Below are positions 11,302 to 21,256 of a DNA stretch of 64,000 nucleotides, piece by piece. This stretch comes from Scolanthus callimorphus (taxonomy: Eukaryota > Cnidaria > Anthozoa > Actiniaria > Edwardsiidae). The position numbers and the translations under genes are program-made. Within the stretch, counting starts at the first letter, position 1; each line of letters opens with the position of its first letter. Below the pieces are notes generated by a model. That model was not told the DNA's origin. It worked only from the letters and a program-made list of their open reading frames with translations, and did not search any database. The stretch is from the NCBI GenBank assembly GCA_033964015.1, contig JAWWUD010000052.1, positions 744,001 through 808,000 on the forward strand. The letters run 5' to 3'.

Positions 11302-11470
11302 ATCCTAACCTACTTCATTTAGCATACTCATGTACCTACGTGGCTTTCATAGATATCCCCAATGAGTACCTTTAGCGAGTACGTTATCCTAACTTACTTC
11401 ATTTTCCATAATCCTGTACTTTCGGGGCATTCATAGATTTTCCCAAAGAGTACCTTTAGCGAGTGAGTGC
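11302..11470 (+). repeat. Two-copy tandem repeat, 84-bp period
   Basis: ATCCTAACCTACTTCATTT at 11302 recurs at 11386. GAGTACCTTTAGCGAGT recurs with the same spacing. The two copies are moderately diverged. Confidence 0.8.
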
Positions 11471-12260
11471 CTCCTTCAGATGGCATTTACCAGTATTTTC
11501 ATGAGTTCCCAAAGAGAATGAAAGGTAGATAAGCGAGTAGTTCTACACTGCTAACGGAGCTACAATCGCCCTGCAAAAGATAACATCTACAGTTAACTAT
11601 TTCTCCAATGGAATTTCTGTGCCCACCCCGTGTTGGAGCAAAATTGGCTGCAGAAATGCCGTCATATTACAGACAATACTGATTTGATGGACAGAATCCA
11701 TGCAGGCGCCATGTTGGTTAAACAAACCTCGGCCTTGACAAATCTCACAATTTCCAATAATTGTTAATTGTTACGCGCTCTGAGAGCAGATTCCGTATGC
11801 CTGTAAAAAAGTGCGGTGCCTGCCGTGTCCCCGCCTAACCGTGCCGTGCCGTGTTAAAGGGGCTATGTCACGGTTGTTTTTACAAAATGTTATAAAACTA
11901 GGCCAGTGATCTGCATAAACAACTCAGAATCCTATAAAAATGCTTCAACATGGTCTAGAAACAAAAATAACATAAATTTGTATTAGCCGTATTCACTCGT
12001 CTGAGAGGAGTCTTTCGTCCGGACGGAAAATTCGTCTTAGTGTGAAACCGGGACGAGACGGTTTTTTGATGGAAAATCTTAGTGTAAAACCCGGATGAGA
12101 CGGATTTTTGATGGGAAATCGTCTGAATTCATATCAGACGGAAAACTCGTCAGACGAAAAACCCATCATGACGAGTTTTCCGTCCTCTAGTGATTTCCAA
12201 GTTTGAAAACTGTTCAGCCTGGGTAAGAAATCAAAAATACCATTTCACAATCCAATTCCA
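11471..12260. repeat. Degenerate GACGGATTTTTGATGG repeat region
   Basis: 11471-11985 shows nothing. From 11990 to 12185 a MITE-like element has repeated motifs (GAGACGG, TTTTTGATGG, CTTAGTGTGAAACC, TCAGACG). Related fragments occur at 62540-62615 (GACGAGAAACTCGTC, AGTGTGAATTCGGCTA). Confidence 0.5.
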
Positions 12261-12269
12261 TCCGCTCGA

Positions 12270-12575
12270 TAAATCTATCTTATTAGACATTTTAATGTAC
12301 AATATCGCTGGATATTTTTTCGAGTCTGGAGAATTTTGTCGAGCCCCTCTTCGGGCGAGACAAAATACAAAGACGAGAAAAAATGTTCAGAGATATTGTA
12401 CACTAAACTGTCTAATAAGTTATTTATTATACAACATCTATTTTCCAATGTTTTGAAGCGAGAGTGCACGAACTTAGTGAAAATAGTTTTGAAGTGTACA
12501 ATATCGCGGGATATTTGTACTCGCCCCAGTCTCACTCCTGCGATATTTGTGCTCCTCTCGTTGCAGTTGGATAAT
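12270..12575. repeat. Foldback element
   Basis: AGACATTTTAATGTACAATATCGC (about 12286) is repeated in inverted form at about 12395-12420 and again at about 12490. The short ORFs on both strands come from this symmetry. Confidence 0.55.
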
Positions 12576-12887
12576 AACACAAAATTACTCCAAATCATTA
12601 CTGGTCTAGCAGTTGAAAGGTTATTAAAAAAGGACTTGAAAGAAGGTCGTTGAAAGGTTATTCAACCTAGACGATTATTCATTTCTTGTGAATCTGACTG
12701 CACTTTAAAGCTAGCTAAATTAACCCTATAATTATATAGCCAGCTCGAAATCCCATTGTGCCGGCAGATCGATTTTTCTTAAATCGTTCAATTACTTTTA
12801 AATTGAATCGCGCGCGCTCTAATTGGACAGTTCGCACCTAAAATTGGACAGTTTGGGTTTGAACATGGATGTTATATAATTAATAAA

Positions 12888-13002
12888 TAACAGGACTCCA
12901 TGCTTATCCAATTAAGAAAAAATGGATGATTCCTCGGAACTCCAAATTGTTCCTCTGAATCATCCAATTTTTTTCTTAATTGGAGAGCATGGAGTCCTGT
13001 TA
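12888..13002. repeat. Palindrome, about 45-bp arms
   Basis: TAACAGGACTCCATGCT followed by CCAATTAAGAAAAAATGGAT pairs with ATCCAATTTTTTTCTTAATTGG and AGCATGGAGTCCTGTTA. The loop is about 25 nt. Confidence 0.9.
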
Positions 13003-13011
13003 TATATTTAA

Positions 13012-13197
13012 GCAATAAAAGTACTTTCCGCGTGCTCTCTGCTTTCTTACAAACACGAGGGGGATGTTGGGAGAACTGATCAAAACTTGAAAGACACGGG
13101 CCGAAGGCGAGTGTCTTTCAAGTTTTATCAGTTCGACCAACATTCCTCGAGTGTTTGTAAGAAACCAGAGAGCACGCAGAAAGTATTTTTATTGCTT
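13012..13197. repeat. Palindrome, about 87-bp arms
   Basis: The left arm 13012-13098 includes GCGTGCTCTCTGCTTTCTTA and CTTGAAAGACAC. The right arm 13111-13197 is its near-complement. The loop is about 12 nt. Confidence 0.9.
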
Positions 13198-13325
13198 TTA
13201 GAAAATAACATACACACGCGCGACAGCGTTGCGTGACAATCGTGTTTCTCAGGTCTCTTACAAACACGCTTTTTAACCAATCAGAATGCGCACATTCACA
13301 ATACAACATAGGTGTTATTTTCTAA
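13198..13325. mobile_element. Short MITE; second copy at 30138-30215
   Basis: The ends are TAGAAAATAACA and TGTTATTTTCTA. The right half (AACCAATCAGAATGCGCACA to GGTGTTATTTTCTA) is repeated almost exactly at 30158-30211. Confidence 0.75.
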
Positions 13326-13894
13326 ATACAAATCGTGACACTGCCGCTTTTGGTTTGTTGATAAATCATTTCGTGCGATGTTGATTGGCTGAATGCTCAC
13401 GTGAAGGCGAGGTTCCGTACAAAGTCGTGACCATTCGCCTTTGTCACGCGCCGCCATTTTGTTTCCAGAATGACACAGCAAAGAAGAAAAAACAGTGAGC
13501 CAGCAAACTTTTGGTTCTTAAACAAATAAGGAGTACTTTTTGGTAGCTTTGTCAACTTTTTTACCATAAATCCCAGCATCAGGCTTCGCTTTCCAATACG
13601 AGCAAAACCCGCATCCTGCTTGGCCTCGTTTCCATGCTGAATAAATCGGCTGAAAAATTCAAGATGGCGCATGTGTGACAAAGGCGAATACCGTGTTCCG
13701 TGCATTATACGGTCATACGAAATCTGCTCTTATAATTAGCAATTGTAAAGTCATGGCGTACCTTTCTCATGATGTCCAGGATCGTGTATAGTCCTGGGGA
13801 ATCCACGGGTACATTCAAGGCGGACGAGAGAAGATCCTGAAATGATGGATGCATGTTTCGCTTAATGAATGGGGTCCAGGGAAATTATATAGTA
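13326..13894. repeat. Weak foldback
   Basis: CCATTCGCCTTTGTCACGCG (about 13431) is inverted at about 13668 (TGTGACAAAGGCGAATACC), with the motif GGCGC next to both. The rest is unassigned. Confidence 0.5.
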
Positions 13895-14157
13895 TAGAGC
13901 GGTTTTCACATGACTGTCGTGAAAGCAATTCATGAGTAATTCACTATCCAATCAAATGCGATAGTAATTCGACAACAAACCAATCGGAGAGCGAGGTGAT
14001 TAGCAATCTCTCCTTTTCGCGAGCGAAAAGTAACCACAAGTAATTGTGTAATTATTTTATCTGCGTAATCTGATTGGCTGAAGGATCAAATATCATGCCC
14101 TCGACCAATCACAAGCCGAAGCAATCGAGTCACGACAGTCATACGAAAACCGCTCTA
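13895..14157. mobile_element. TAGAGCGGTTTTC MITE
   Basis: The terminal inverted repeats are about 27 bp. TAGAGCGGTTTTCACATGAC at 13896 pairs with the complement ending GAAAACCGCTCTA at 14156. The inside is about 200 bp and carries several CCAATCA motifs. Confidence 0.85.
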
Positions 14158-14306
14158 ACAAATATTATTATTCATTCGACTTATTTTTCCGTTTCTGATT
14201 GGTTGAGCGCCACGGGCGAATTCTGCGAGCGACTTATTCCACCGATGACGTCAAATATTGGATAAGTTGAACAATTATTGCACGTGTGACGTCATGCGCT
14301 TGTTGG

Positions 14307-14615
14307 TGTCAAAGAAAGGCCCTTTAGACGCGGTGTAATTTACTGGGCTTTATTGAACTCTGGAGTAGACTGCCTAGAACAAGCTTTGGTCAGCTTTTAT
14401 GTCGAACAAGTGTGAATATTTTACACCTTATTACACTAATTACTTGGCCAATACAAAAGACTTCGAAAACTAATTACGTTCTATACCATTACAACTTAAT
14501 TAAAACCAGACCTAATTACATTTTTACGAATAGAGCTTAATTACAACCAGACTTAATTACGTTCCATACAATTGCATCTTAATAATAACCGGATTTCTTT
14601 GTTCATTTGCTCACA
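14307..14615 (-). repeat. 3' LTR (309 bp)
   Basis: Starts TGTGAGCAAATG and ends CTTTGACA on the minus strand (TG...CA). It carries an AATAAA signal (plus 14349-14354 as TTTATT). It differs from the other LTR at two sites: the A in GGTCAGC, and AACTAATTAC against AACTAGTTAC. Confidence 0.95.
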
Positions 14616-14630
14616 CAAGCCCCTCTTCAG
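14616..14630 (-). promoter_or_regulatory. Polypurine tract of the LTR element
   Basis: Read on the minus strand, the bases next to the 3' LTR are CTGAAGAGGGGCTTG, a purine-rich stretch in the position of the plus-strand primer. Confidence 0.7.
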
Positions 14631-14693
14631 AAAATGCTAACAGAACATGTTTTGTATTTTTTTTTTTAACCGATGACTAATTAAACAAACTAC

Positions 14694-17600
14694 TTATACT
14701 CTGCTCATATAGTCCGCGCCGACGTTGTCTGCGCCCTTTACAGCTTGGACTTGGAATCGGTAATTCTGTAGAAACAGCGCCCATCTCATGATCCGTCCAC
14801 TTTCCGTCTTAGCTTGCTGTATGTGCGTCAGTGGCAGATGATCTGTTTGCAACGTGAACTCTTTGCCATAGAGGAACTCTTTGAACTTTTTCACTGCGAA
14901 CACAATTGCAAGACATTCCCGCTCTATTGTTGAGTAGTTCTTTTCTCGCTCCAGCAGTTTCCGACTTGCGTATCGCACGGGGAATGTACCATCTTCGTGT
15001 CTTTGCATAAGTACAGCTCCGACTCCAACATCTGACGCATCGGCTTGCACGATGAATGGCTTGGTGAAATCTGGTAGGCGGAGTATTGGCGCTTCTCCTA
15101 GGCTTTCCTTTAGCTTGTTGAAGGCGTCTTGCTGCTTTTCTCCCCAATCTACTTTGTTTGCTTGTCCTTTCTTTGTGAGATCCGTGAGAGGAGTAGCCAC
15201 TTGAGCGTAATTCGGGATGAACTTTCTGTAGTAACCTGACAGGCCCAGAAAAGCCCGCACTTGCTTCTTGGTGGTGGGTACTGGTGCATCCACAATCCGA
15301 GTGAGCTTGTCTGTTTCCATCCAGACTTTTCCTTCTCCGATCTTGTGTCCTACGTACTCTACGGTGTCTCGTCCCATTGAACATTTGGAAGGTCTGGCAG
15401 TGAGTCCCGCTGATCTGATTCGCTCTAACAGGTTCCTTAATACTTCGAGATGCGTCTGCCAGTCGTCTGTATGGACTAGTACATCGTCTACGTAGTGTTC
15501 CACGTGAGGGGCGTCTTTTATCACTTTTCGTATCGTCCGGTTAGAGGTTGCGGCGGAGTTCACCAGACCGAATGGCATGCGCTTAAACTGGTAACATCCA
15601 TCCTCAGTGGTGAATGCGGTCTTCTTCTTGGAATCATCATCCATCGGTATCTGCCAGTAGCCTTCGCTGAGGTCAATTTTTGAGAAGAACTTGCTTCCTT
15701 GAAGCTTGGCCATGATATCATCTGTGTTACCCATGGGTTGATTGTCGAACTTGGTGACGAGGTTAAGGCGGCGGAAGTCTATGCAGAATCTGTTGCTGCC
15801 ATCCTTCTTCTTCACGATTACTATAGGGGAGTTGTATGCCGAGCTGGAAGGTTCAATCACGTCTGCATCCAGCATGGACTTTACTTCCTCCTTTATGACC
15901 TCTTGTGTGGCGTAGGGCATCCTGTAAGACTTCATGCGAATGGGCTCTGCTACCGTTGTCTCTATCTTGTGTTTCTCGATCTCTGTTTTGCCTGGTTGCT
16001 CAGTGAAGATATCGTCAAAGTCCCTCAGGAGTCTCTTCATTTCTTCTCTCTGTTGCTCTGTCATATTGTCGCCTAACTTGACATCTTTGTATGTCTCGAC
16101 ACTGGTTGGTCGTAGCACCAACAATTCCTCTTCTTCGGTCTGATCTATGTCGATTACAGCGACAGCAGCCGCTTCCTGCGCTGGCGGTTGTTTCTCTTTA
16201 CTTGATTTGTCATTCTCTTCACCCTTTGGCAGTAGAGCATCTTTACTTTTCTCTTCCCTCTCGAAGTATCTCTTCAGTAAGTTTGCATGGTAGACCTTGG
16301 TTTTACCCTTGACTTCAACTTTGTAGTCCATCTTGTTGATGACTTCTTTCACTGTGTAAGGACCTCTCCATTGCATGGTGAGCTTGTTGTTATCCGTCGG
16401 AAGTAACACGAGCACCTTCTGGCCGGCTTGAAACGTTCTTGACCTTGCTTTCTTGTCATAGTAACTCTTTTGCTCGCCTTGTGCTTCGTACAGACTTTCT
16501 CTGGCTAACTTGCATGTCTCTTCTAAACGATTGCGTAGGTCCAACACATACTGATATGTGTTCCTTGTCTCAGTCTCTTCTTGCTCTCTGGTCCATAACT
16601 CTTTCAGGATCTGTATCGGGCCACGCACTGTTCTGCCGTATAGAAGTTCGAACGGGGAGAATCCGGTATTTGCTTGTGGAACTTCACGGTATGCAAACAT
16701 GACTGCTGGTAGATATCTGTCCCACGACTTGGGTTTCTCTTGACACATCTTCACTAACATACTCTTCATAACCCCGTTTATTTTCTCACAAAGACCATTG
16801 CATTTGGGGTTATAGGGCGTGGTGAATAGTTGTCTCATACTCACAAGGCGGCATACTTCTTTCATCAGGTCGGATATGAACTGGCCTCCGCGATCGCTTA
16901 ACACCTCTCTTGGAAATCCAACTCTGATAAAGATTCCGAACAGCGCCTCAGCGACTCGTTCAGTCTCGATGTCAGGAAGTGCCACCGCCTCAGGGTATCT
17001 TGTTGCGTAGTCGACGACTGTAAGGATGTATCGATTTCCCTTCTCTGATCTCGGTGCTAATGGTCCTACAAGGTCCACAGCCACTCTGTGAAATGGCTCT
17101 TCAATCAGCGGCATCTTGCCAAGGGGAACTTTGCTAACTTTGCCTTTAGGGATCGTCCGCTGACACATGTCACATGATCGACAGAAGCGCGTCACGTCTC
17201 CAGCTACATCAGGCCAATGAAAGTTGCTGGTCACTCGATCTGTCGTCTTTCTGACTCCTAAGTGTCCTCCCACTATGGACTCGTGTGCTAACTTGAGAAC
17301 TTGCTCACGCAGAGGCTTTGGCACAACAACTTGACGGCTCACGGCTCCTCGCTTGTCTTCATATACCCTGTAAAGTATACCTTTCCGGTCTTCTAAATGA
17401 AACTTTCCTTCTCCTCGCGTCTTGTAAGTAGCTTGGCTCTTTGCTTTCTCCCATAACTTCGACAAAGATGCGTCACTTTTCTGCGCTCTGCTGAGTTCTT
17501 CAGGACTTACATCTGGAATAGAAGACTTGGGTACTTGCAGCGGTTTGAAGGATGGCTTTTCTTGCTTTTGTTGGCTTCGTGTAATAACAGCAGCCGCTTT

Positions 17601-17786
17601 GTTCTTTTTCTCTTCGAGTTTTTCTTTATCTTCTTCATTTCCTTCAATCTTTCCTTTGGTGTTTTCTTTTTCTTCTACTTCATTCTTTTCTTTGGCGTCT
17701 TCTTTTTCTTCTATTTCCTTCTTTACTTTGACGTCTTCTTTTTCCTCTACTTCGTTCTTTTCTTGGCCGTCTTCGTCTGGCGGCAC
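14694..17786 (-). CDS. Pol: integrase - reverse transcriptase - RNase H (Gmr1 order)
   Basis: A 1030-codon uninterrupted frame. Residues 1-65 are a charged Glu/Lys repeat region. Residues 100-210 hold the HHCC zinc finger (H168, H175, C205, C208). The integrase core has D238 (VAVDLVGP), D298 (SDRGGQF) and E334 (GLCEKING), then a GPY-type module (WRGPYTVKEV, 473-482) and YHANLLKRYF (499-508). Reverse transcriptase spans about 600-830, with D705 (SKIDLSEGYWQ), MPFGLVNSAA (737-746) and YVDD (765-768). RNase H spans about 900-1030, with D916, E955/E957, D982 and D1025. All catalytic residues are present. The frame opens at GTG just after a stop (17790-17792), and the first internal AUG is inside the integrase. 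Expression would therefore need frameshifting, readthrough or a non-AUG start, or the original start lay in the deleted Gag-protease part. Confidence 0.95.
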   Translation of the reverse strand: MPPDEDGQEKNEVEEKEDVKVKKEIEEKEDAKEKNEVEEKENTKGKIEGNEEDKEKLEEKKNKAAAVITRSQQKQEKPSFKPLQVPKSSIPDVSPEELSRAQKSDASLSKLWEKAKSQATYKTRGEGKFHLEDRKGILYRVYEDKRGAVSRQVVVPKPLREQVLKLAHESIVGGHLGVRKTTDRVTSNFHWPDVAGDVTRFCRSCDMCQRTIPKGKVSKVPLGKMPLIEEPFHRVAVDLVGPLAPRSEKGNRYILTVVDYATRYPEAVALPDIETERVAEALFGIFIRVGFPREVLSDRGGQFISDLMKEVCRLVSMRQLFTTPYNPKCNGLCEKINGVMKSMLVKMCQEKPKSWDRYLPAVMFAYREVPQANTGFSPFELLYGRTVRGPIQILKELWTREQEETETRNTYQYVLDLRNRLEETCKLARESLYEAQGEQKSYYDKKARSRTFQAGQKVLVLLPTDNNKLTMQWRGPYTVKEVINKMDYKVEVKGKTKVYHANLLKRYFEREEKSKDALLPKGEENDKSSKEKQPPAQEAAAVAVIDIDQTEEEELLVLRPTSVETYKDVKLGDNMTEQQREEMKRLLRDFDDIFTEQPGKTEIEKHKIETTVAEPIRMKSYRMPYATQEVIKEEVKSMLDADVIEPSSSAYNSPIVIVKKKDGSNRFCIDFRRLNLVTKFDNQPMGNTDDIMAKLQGSKFFSKIDLSEGYWQIPMDDDSKKKTAFTTEDGCYQFKRMPFGLVNSAATSNRTIRKVIKDAPHVEHYVDDVLVHTDDWQTHLEVLRNLLERIRSAGLTARPSKCSMGRDTVEYVGHKIGEGKVWMETDKLTRIVDAPVPTTKKQVRAFLGLSGYYRKFIPNYAQVATPLTDLTKKGQANKVDWGEKQQDAFNKLKESLGEAPILRLPDFTKPFIVQADASDVGVGAVLMQRHEDGTFPVRYASRKLLEREKNYSTIERECLAIVFAVKKFKEFLYGKEFTLQTDHLPLTHIQQAKTESGRIMRWALFLQNYRFQVQAVKGADNVGADYMSRV

Positions 17787-18067
17787 AGGTCACGCAGGGG
17801 TCTGCCACGCACGGCTCTTCCGTCGGCACAGGGTTCCCATCTCTCGTCTGGCTGTACACGTCACGCAGGGGTCTGTCACGCACGGCTCTTCCGTCGGCAC
17901 AGGGTTCCCGTCTCTCGTCTGGCGGTACACGTCACGCAGGGGTCTGTCACACACGGCTCTTCCGTCGGCACAGGGTTCCCGTCTCTCGTCTGGCAGTACA
18001 CGTCACGCAGGGGTCTGTCACACACGGCTCTTCCGTCGGCACAGGGTTCCCGTCTCTCGTCTGGCAG
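17787..18067. repeat. Four-copy 71-bp tandem repeat in the element leader
   Basis: CACGCAGGGGTCTG recurs at 17791, 17862, 17933 and 18004, exactly 71 bp apart. The copies differ at only a few bases (for example GCCACGCACG, GTCACGCACG, GTCACACACG). Because 71 is not a multiple of three, successive copies would be read in different frames, so it is not a coding repeat. It sits where Gag and protease should be. Confidence 0.95.
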
Positions 18068-18134
18068 AATTCTGCAAGAAACAAATTGAGCCTACTCCGG
18101 CGTCCAAATTGTCCTTTTTCCCGCTGTCTTGCAG

Positions 18135-18151
18135 TCCCTTCGTGGTCGCCA
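18135..18151 (-). promoter_or_regulatory. Primer binding site, tRNA-Arg type
   Basis: Two bases (AT) inside the 5' LTR, the minus strand reads TGGCGACCACGAAGGGA. Its complement, TCCCTTCGTGGTCGCCA, fits the 3' end (with CCA) of animal tRNA-Arg of the CCG/UCG type as I remember it. Confidence 0.75.
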
Positions 18152-18153
18152 AT

Positions 18154-18462
18154 TGTCAAAGAAAGGCCCTTTAGACGCGGTGTAATTTACTGGGCTTTAT
18201 TGAACTCTGGAGTAGACTGCCTAGAACAAGCTTTGGTCGGCTTTTATGTCGAACAAGTGTGAATATTTTACACCTTATTACACTAATTACTTGGCCAATA
18301 CAAAAGACTTCGAAAACTAGTTACGTTCTATACCATTACAACTTAATTAAAACCAGACCTAATTACATTTTTACGAATAGAGCTTAATTACAACCAGACT
18401 TAATTACGTTCCATACAATTGCATCTTAATAATAACCGGATTTCTTTGTTCATTTGCTCACA
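18154..18462 (-). repeat. 5' LTR (309 bp)
   Basis: Identical to the 3' LTR except for two substitutions. The outer end abuts the GTTGG target duplication at 18463-18467. The AATAAA signal is at plus 18196-18201. Confidence 0.95.
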
Positions 18463-18499
18463 GTTGGCAGGCTGGCAAACAGCTTGCTCTCTCAAAGAA

Positions 18500-18700
18500 A
18501 AGCGGGGAAATTCATTTTGAATGCATAATAAAACAATTAAAAGTTTGAATGAATAATAAAACAATTAATGAATTCAGCTTTCGTACATACACCCCCTCGA
18601 TCTGAATAATTCTCCACATCATACTTTAGCGGAATTCATTAATTGGACAGACAGACGGACGGACGGACGGACGGATGGACATAGAAAGACAGACAGAGGG
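18500..18700 (+). repeat. AATAAAACAATTAA duplication and GGAC microsatellite
   Basis: AATGAATAATAAAACAATTAA-type sequence occurs twice at 18520-18560. (GGAC)n with variants (AGAC, GGAT) runs from about 18648 to 18695. Confidence 0.8.
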
Positions 18701-20225
18701 AGTTTTACCTTGAAGATTTCCACAGATAGTGAGCCTGTCTGCTTCTTGTCAAGGTTATGAAAAAGTTCCTAAAAAAAATAAAATCACAATATTGAATTGA
18801 CTATACAATACTGAAATCCGAATATTTAGGTATTTTAAAAGTAAGTCATACCATGTACATAGAAATGGTTTCCTCCGATACGTCTGATATATCTGATACT
18901 TGGAATACGGAATATCTGAACAGCAAAGAGATACAAAAATAAAACATGAAATTAAAAATAGATATAAATTGGATGAACTGGCTTCGAAGCATGGAATTCC
19001 CATTCTCGTACCCAGAGCTCCCCAGATCGTCTGATCGTGGGGGAGACTCTGGGGTCATCCAATTTAGGTGCTTTAGTGATTGGCTCATGTTGAACGTTGG
19101 TGCATGCGCAGAAAGTTGTTTCTCTCGCCTTTTTTGTATCAAATCTCGCGCCTGCTTTCAAAAGCTGTCACCAGAGGGCCATGGCTAAAAGGGATGACTC
19201 AGAGGACCTGATACATAATTCAAAGAGTTCATGGTAGAACGATCCTACATATGCCTTGTTGTCATGTAGCTTCGTCCTATTGTGTAACCTATGAATTGTT
19301 AATTCAGGTCCTTCTAAATCATCCCTTGTGTAATAAGGGATATCAACTTCAGTGATTATCCCTGTACGCGTATATGAGCAGGGCTCTGAGCGAGAGACGA
19401 GGATTTGTACGTGCAATTAAAATTGGCCTCTAAATTCCACGATCAGGAGAATCAAGTGTCTCTATTTCACTCTCCACCTTTACAGTCTAAGTCAGGTCTA
19501 CGGGCTATAGAAATAAAATAAAAAATAAAGGCAGGCATTTGTATGCTAGGGGAGAGGTCAAACTGTGGTTCTCTAGGGGGACCCGATTCCGTGGCATATA
19601 AGAGGACATACCACGGAAAATCAGAGGATATTTGTTATATAACCATTCGAGAAAATCATAGTTGAAAATTCAGTAGGGGGTGGTAGGTGGTGGGGCAAAG
19701 TACCCCTTCCCAGCTCCCCCCCCCCCCCCCCCATGCTACCAGTAATGGGCTCTTGGAACGGCCCATTTTAGGGACCAAGAGATCGGGTTGAAGATGAAGA
19801 ATTCAAACACAGCAGAGGCAACGGTTTTTGGAGTCTTCAGATGCTAGTTCGAACTCCCGATGTTAGACTAGTAGGAACGGCCAACGCAACACAGAACAAA
19901 GGAGCCGTTGATACTAAGCGATAGATCTAAGTCGGAATCTTGGAAACATGCCGCTTTGTCTGAGGAGCTGTTTACCGATCTTGGCACCAAGGGATCGGTC
20001 GCAGTAGCGTGCATATAGATATATAATATATTTCGTTATCGAAAAGTTAACCTTCCTGGAAAAACGTCCTTTAGAAGATTATTTACCAGGTTTTAAATAT
20101 TTGGCTCGGATAATTAAATTCTCGAGAAACATTCTTCTTTGTTGATTCGCGAAAGCTTCCTCTTTTTGGTAAAATGTTAGGGCTAATGCTTCTTCTTTCT
20201 TATGGTTTGTAAACGTTTATTCTTA
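18701..20225. other. No gene seen; one poly-C tract
   Basis: AT-rich sequence. A run of C lies at about 19717-19731. CCACGGAAAATCAGAGGATATTTG (about 19612) has relatives at about 27511 (inverted) and 44948, so part of this is dispersed repeat. No exon is supported. Confidence 0.35.
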
Positions 20226-20300
20226 AAGATTTTAAATTTCTGTATCCCTGAAGAAGGCAGTATTGCCGAAACGCGTAGGATTTTCTACCTATTTAGCGTC
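20226..20300 (+). other. CTGAAGAAGGC-loop-GCCGAAACG motif
   Basis: CCTGAAGAAGGCAGTATTGC followed by CGAAACG makes a GGC/GCC stem framed by CTGAAGA and GAAAC. The same design recurs at about 34762-34800 and 61570-61596 (minus) and, degenerate, at about 25467-25500 (minus). It resembles a hammerhead-ribozyme core (CUGANGA ... GAAA), known from Penelope-like elements. Flanking helices I and III cannot be shown here. Confidence 0.3.
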
Positions 20301-20630
20301 TAGTTTTACCTTTATTTTATATTTCCACTTTATTCTTAAACATTAAAGGAGTCCATCTTTCCTCTAAGAAAAGGAGTCCATCTTTCCTCTAAGAAAAAAA
20401 CTCTTTCAGAAACCTCAAATTCATAGCTACAATCGGGGTCAAAAATAAATATAAACACTTGGCTACCCAAGCTGTTCGCCGCTCCCTTGTTCAATGTTGT
20501 TTGGTGCGCGCAGCGTTCAATTTAAATTGGTATGTTCCAACATTGGAAGGGGAACGGGTTGTTTACGATACTTTTGTTCGCCGCTGTAGATATTCGAGCA
20601 AGGATAATTTTTGCCGGCTAGTCGATGGCA

Positions 20631-21058
20631 GAGATATTCAAATGAAAATCTAGGGCACAGGCGGCTTGAGTTTTAGTGATTGTTCCCGCAGATTTATATT
20701 TATAGTAGATCCTGTGAAAAATATTGTTAATAATTTTAGTAACGGCCGCACGCAGGCAAGTGAAAACTAGCAATCTAATATATATTTATTAATCACATCT
20801 TCGACCAAAGCATATTTTGATCTTGTGCTGATTGCAATTGCATTCAACTGAGATATTCAAATGAAAATCTAGGGCACAGGCGGCTTGAGTTTTAGTGATT
20901 GCTCCCGCAGATTTATATTTATAGTAAATCCTGTGAAAGATATCGTTAATAATTTTAGTAACGGCTGCACGCAGGCAAGTGGAAAACTAGCAATCTAATA
21001 TATCTTTATTAATCACATCTTCGACCAAAGCATATTTTGATGATTGCGCTGATTGCAA
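20631..21058 (+). repeat. Tandem duplication, 219-bp unit
   Basis: GAGATATTCAAATGAAAATC at 20631 recurs at 20850. The copies are about 95 percent alike by eye. The second unit is interrupted near its end by the MITE at 21059-21256 and resumes with TTGCATTCAAC. Confidence 0.92.
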
Positions 21059-21256
21059 TAGACCCCCCCCCGGCTTGGGCGTAATGCTTTCCCATTTCAC
21101 ATCACGTGGCATTCCCATGAGTATTCGCTATTTCTTTTTCTGCTACGCACCGAAGAATATATGAATATGGAAGCATCCCAAACAAAGAGAGAATACTCAT
21201 GGGAATGCCACGTGATGTGAAATGGGAAAACATTACGCCCAAGCCGAGGAGGTCTA
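21059..21256. mobile_element. TAGACC MITE, full palindromic copy
   Basis: The arms are about 85 bp, from TAGACC...CGGCTTGGGCGTAATG to CATTACGCCCAAGCCGAGGA and GGTCTA. Other copies are at 46102-46297, 55694-55897 and, half, at 7576-7670. Every copy is flanked by AAT on the left and TT on the right. Confidence 0.92.

Larger units (their letters stand above)
14302..18467 (-). mobile_element. Gmr1-like Ty3/Gypsy LTR retrotransposon, gag-less
   Basis: A complete insertion of 4156 bp (14307-18462) is flanked by the 5-bp target duplication GTTGG (14302-14306 and 18463-18467). On the minus strand the order is: LTR, primer site, 71-bp tandem repeats, Pol, polypurine tract, LTR. The LTRs differ at 2 of 309 positions, so insertion was recent. 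Pol has integrase upstream of reverse transcriptase and RNase H, the order known from the Gmr1 group of Ty3/Gypsy elements (Goodwin and Poulter) and otherwise typical of Ty1/Copia. No Gag or protease is encoded. The 367 bp between the 5' LTR and Pol are too short and are mostly tandem repeat. The copy therefore probably moved using Gag from a related element. Confidence 0.93.

Noticed and set aside
17527..18174. 215-codon plus-strand ORF opposite the start of Pol
   Set aside because: Its Ser/Phe-rich part is the complement of the Glu/Lys repeat and the rest reads the 71-bp tandem repeat; a shadow frame.
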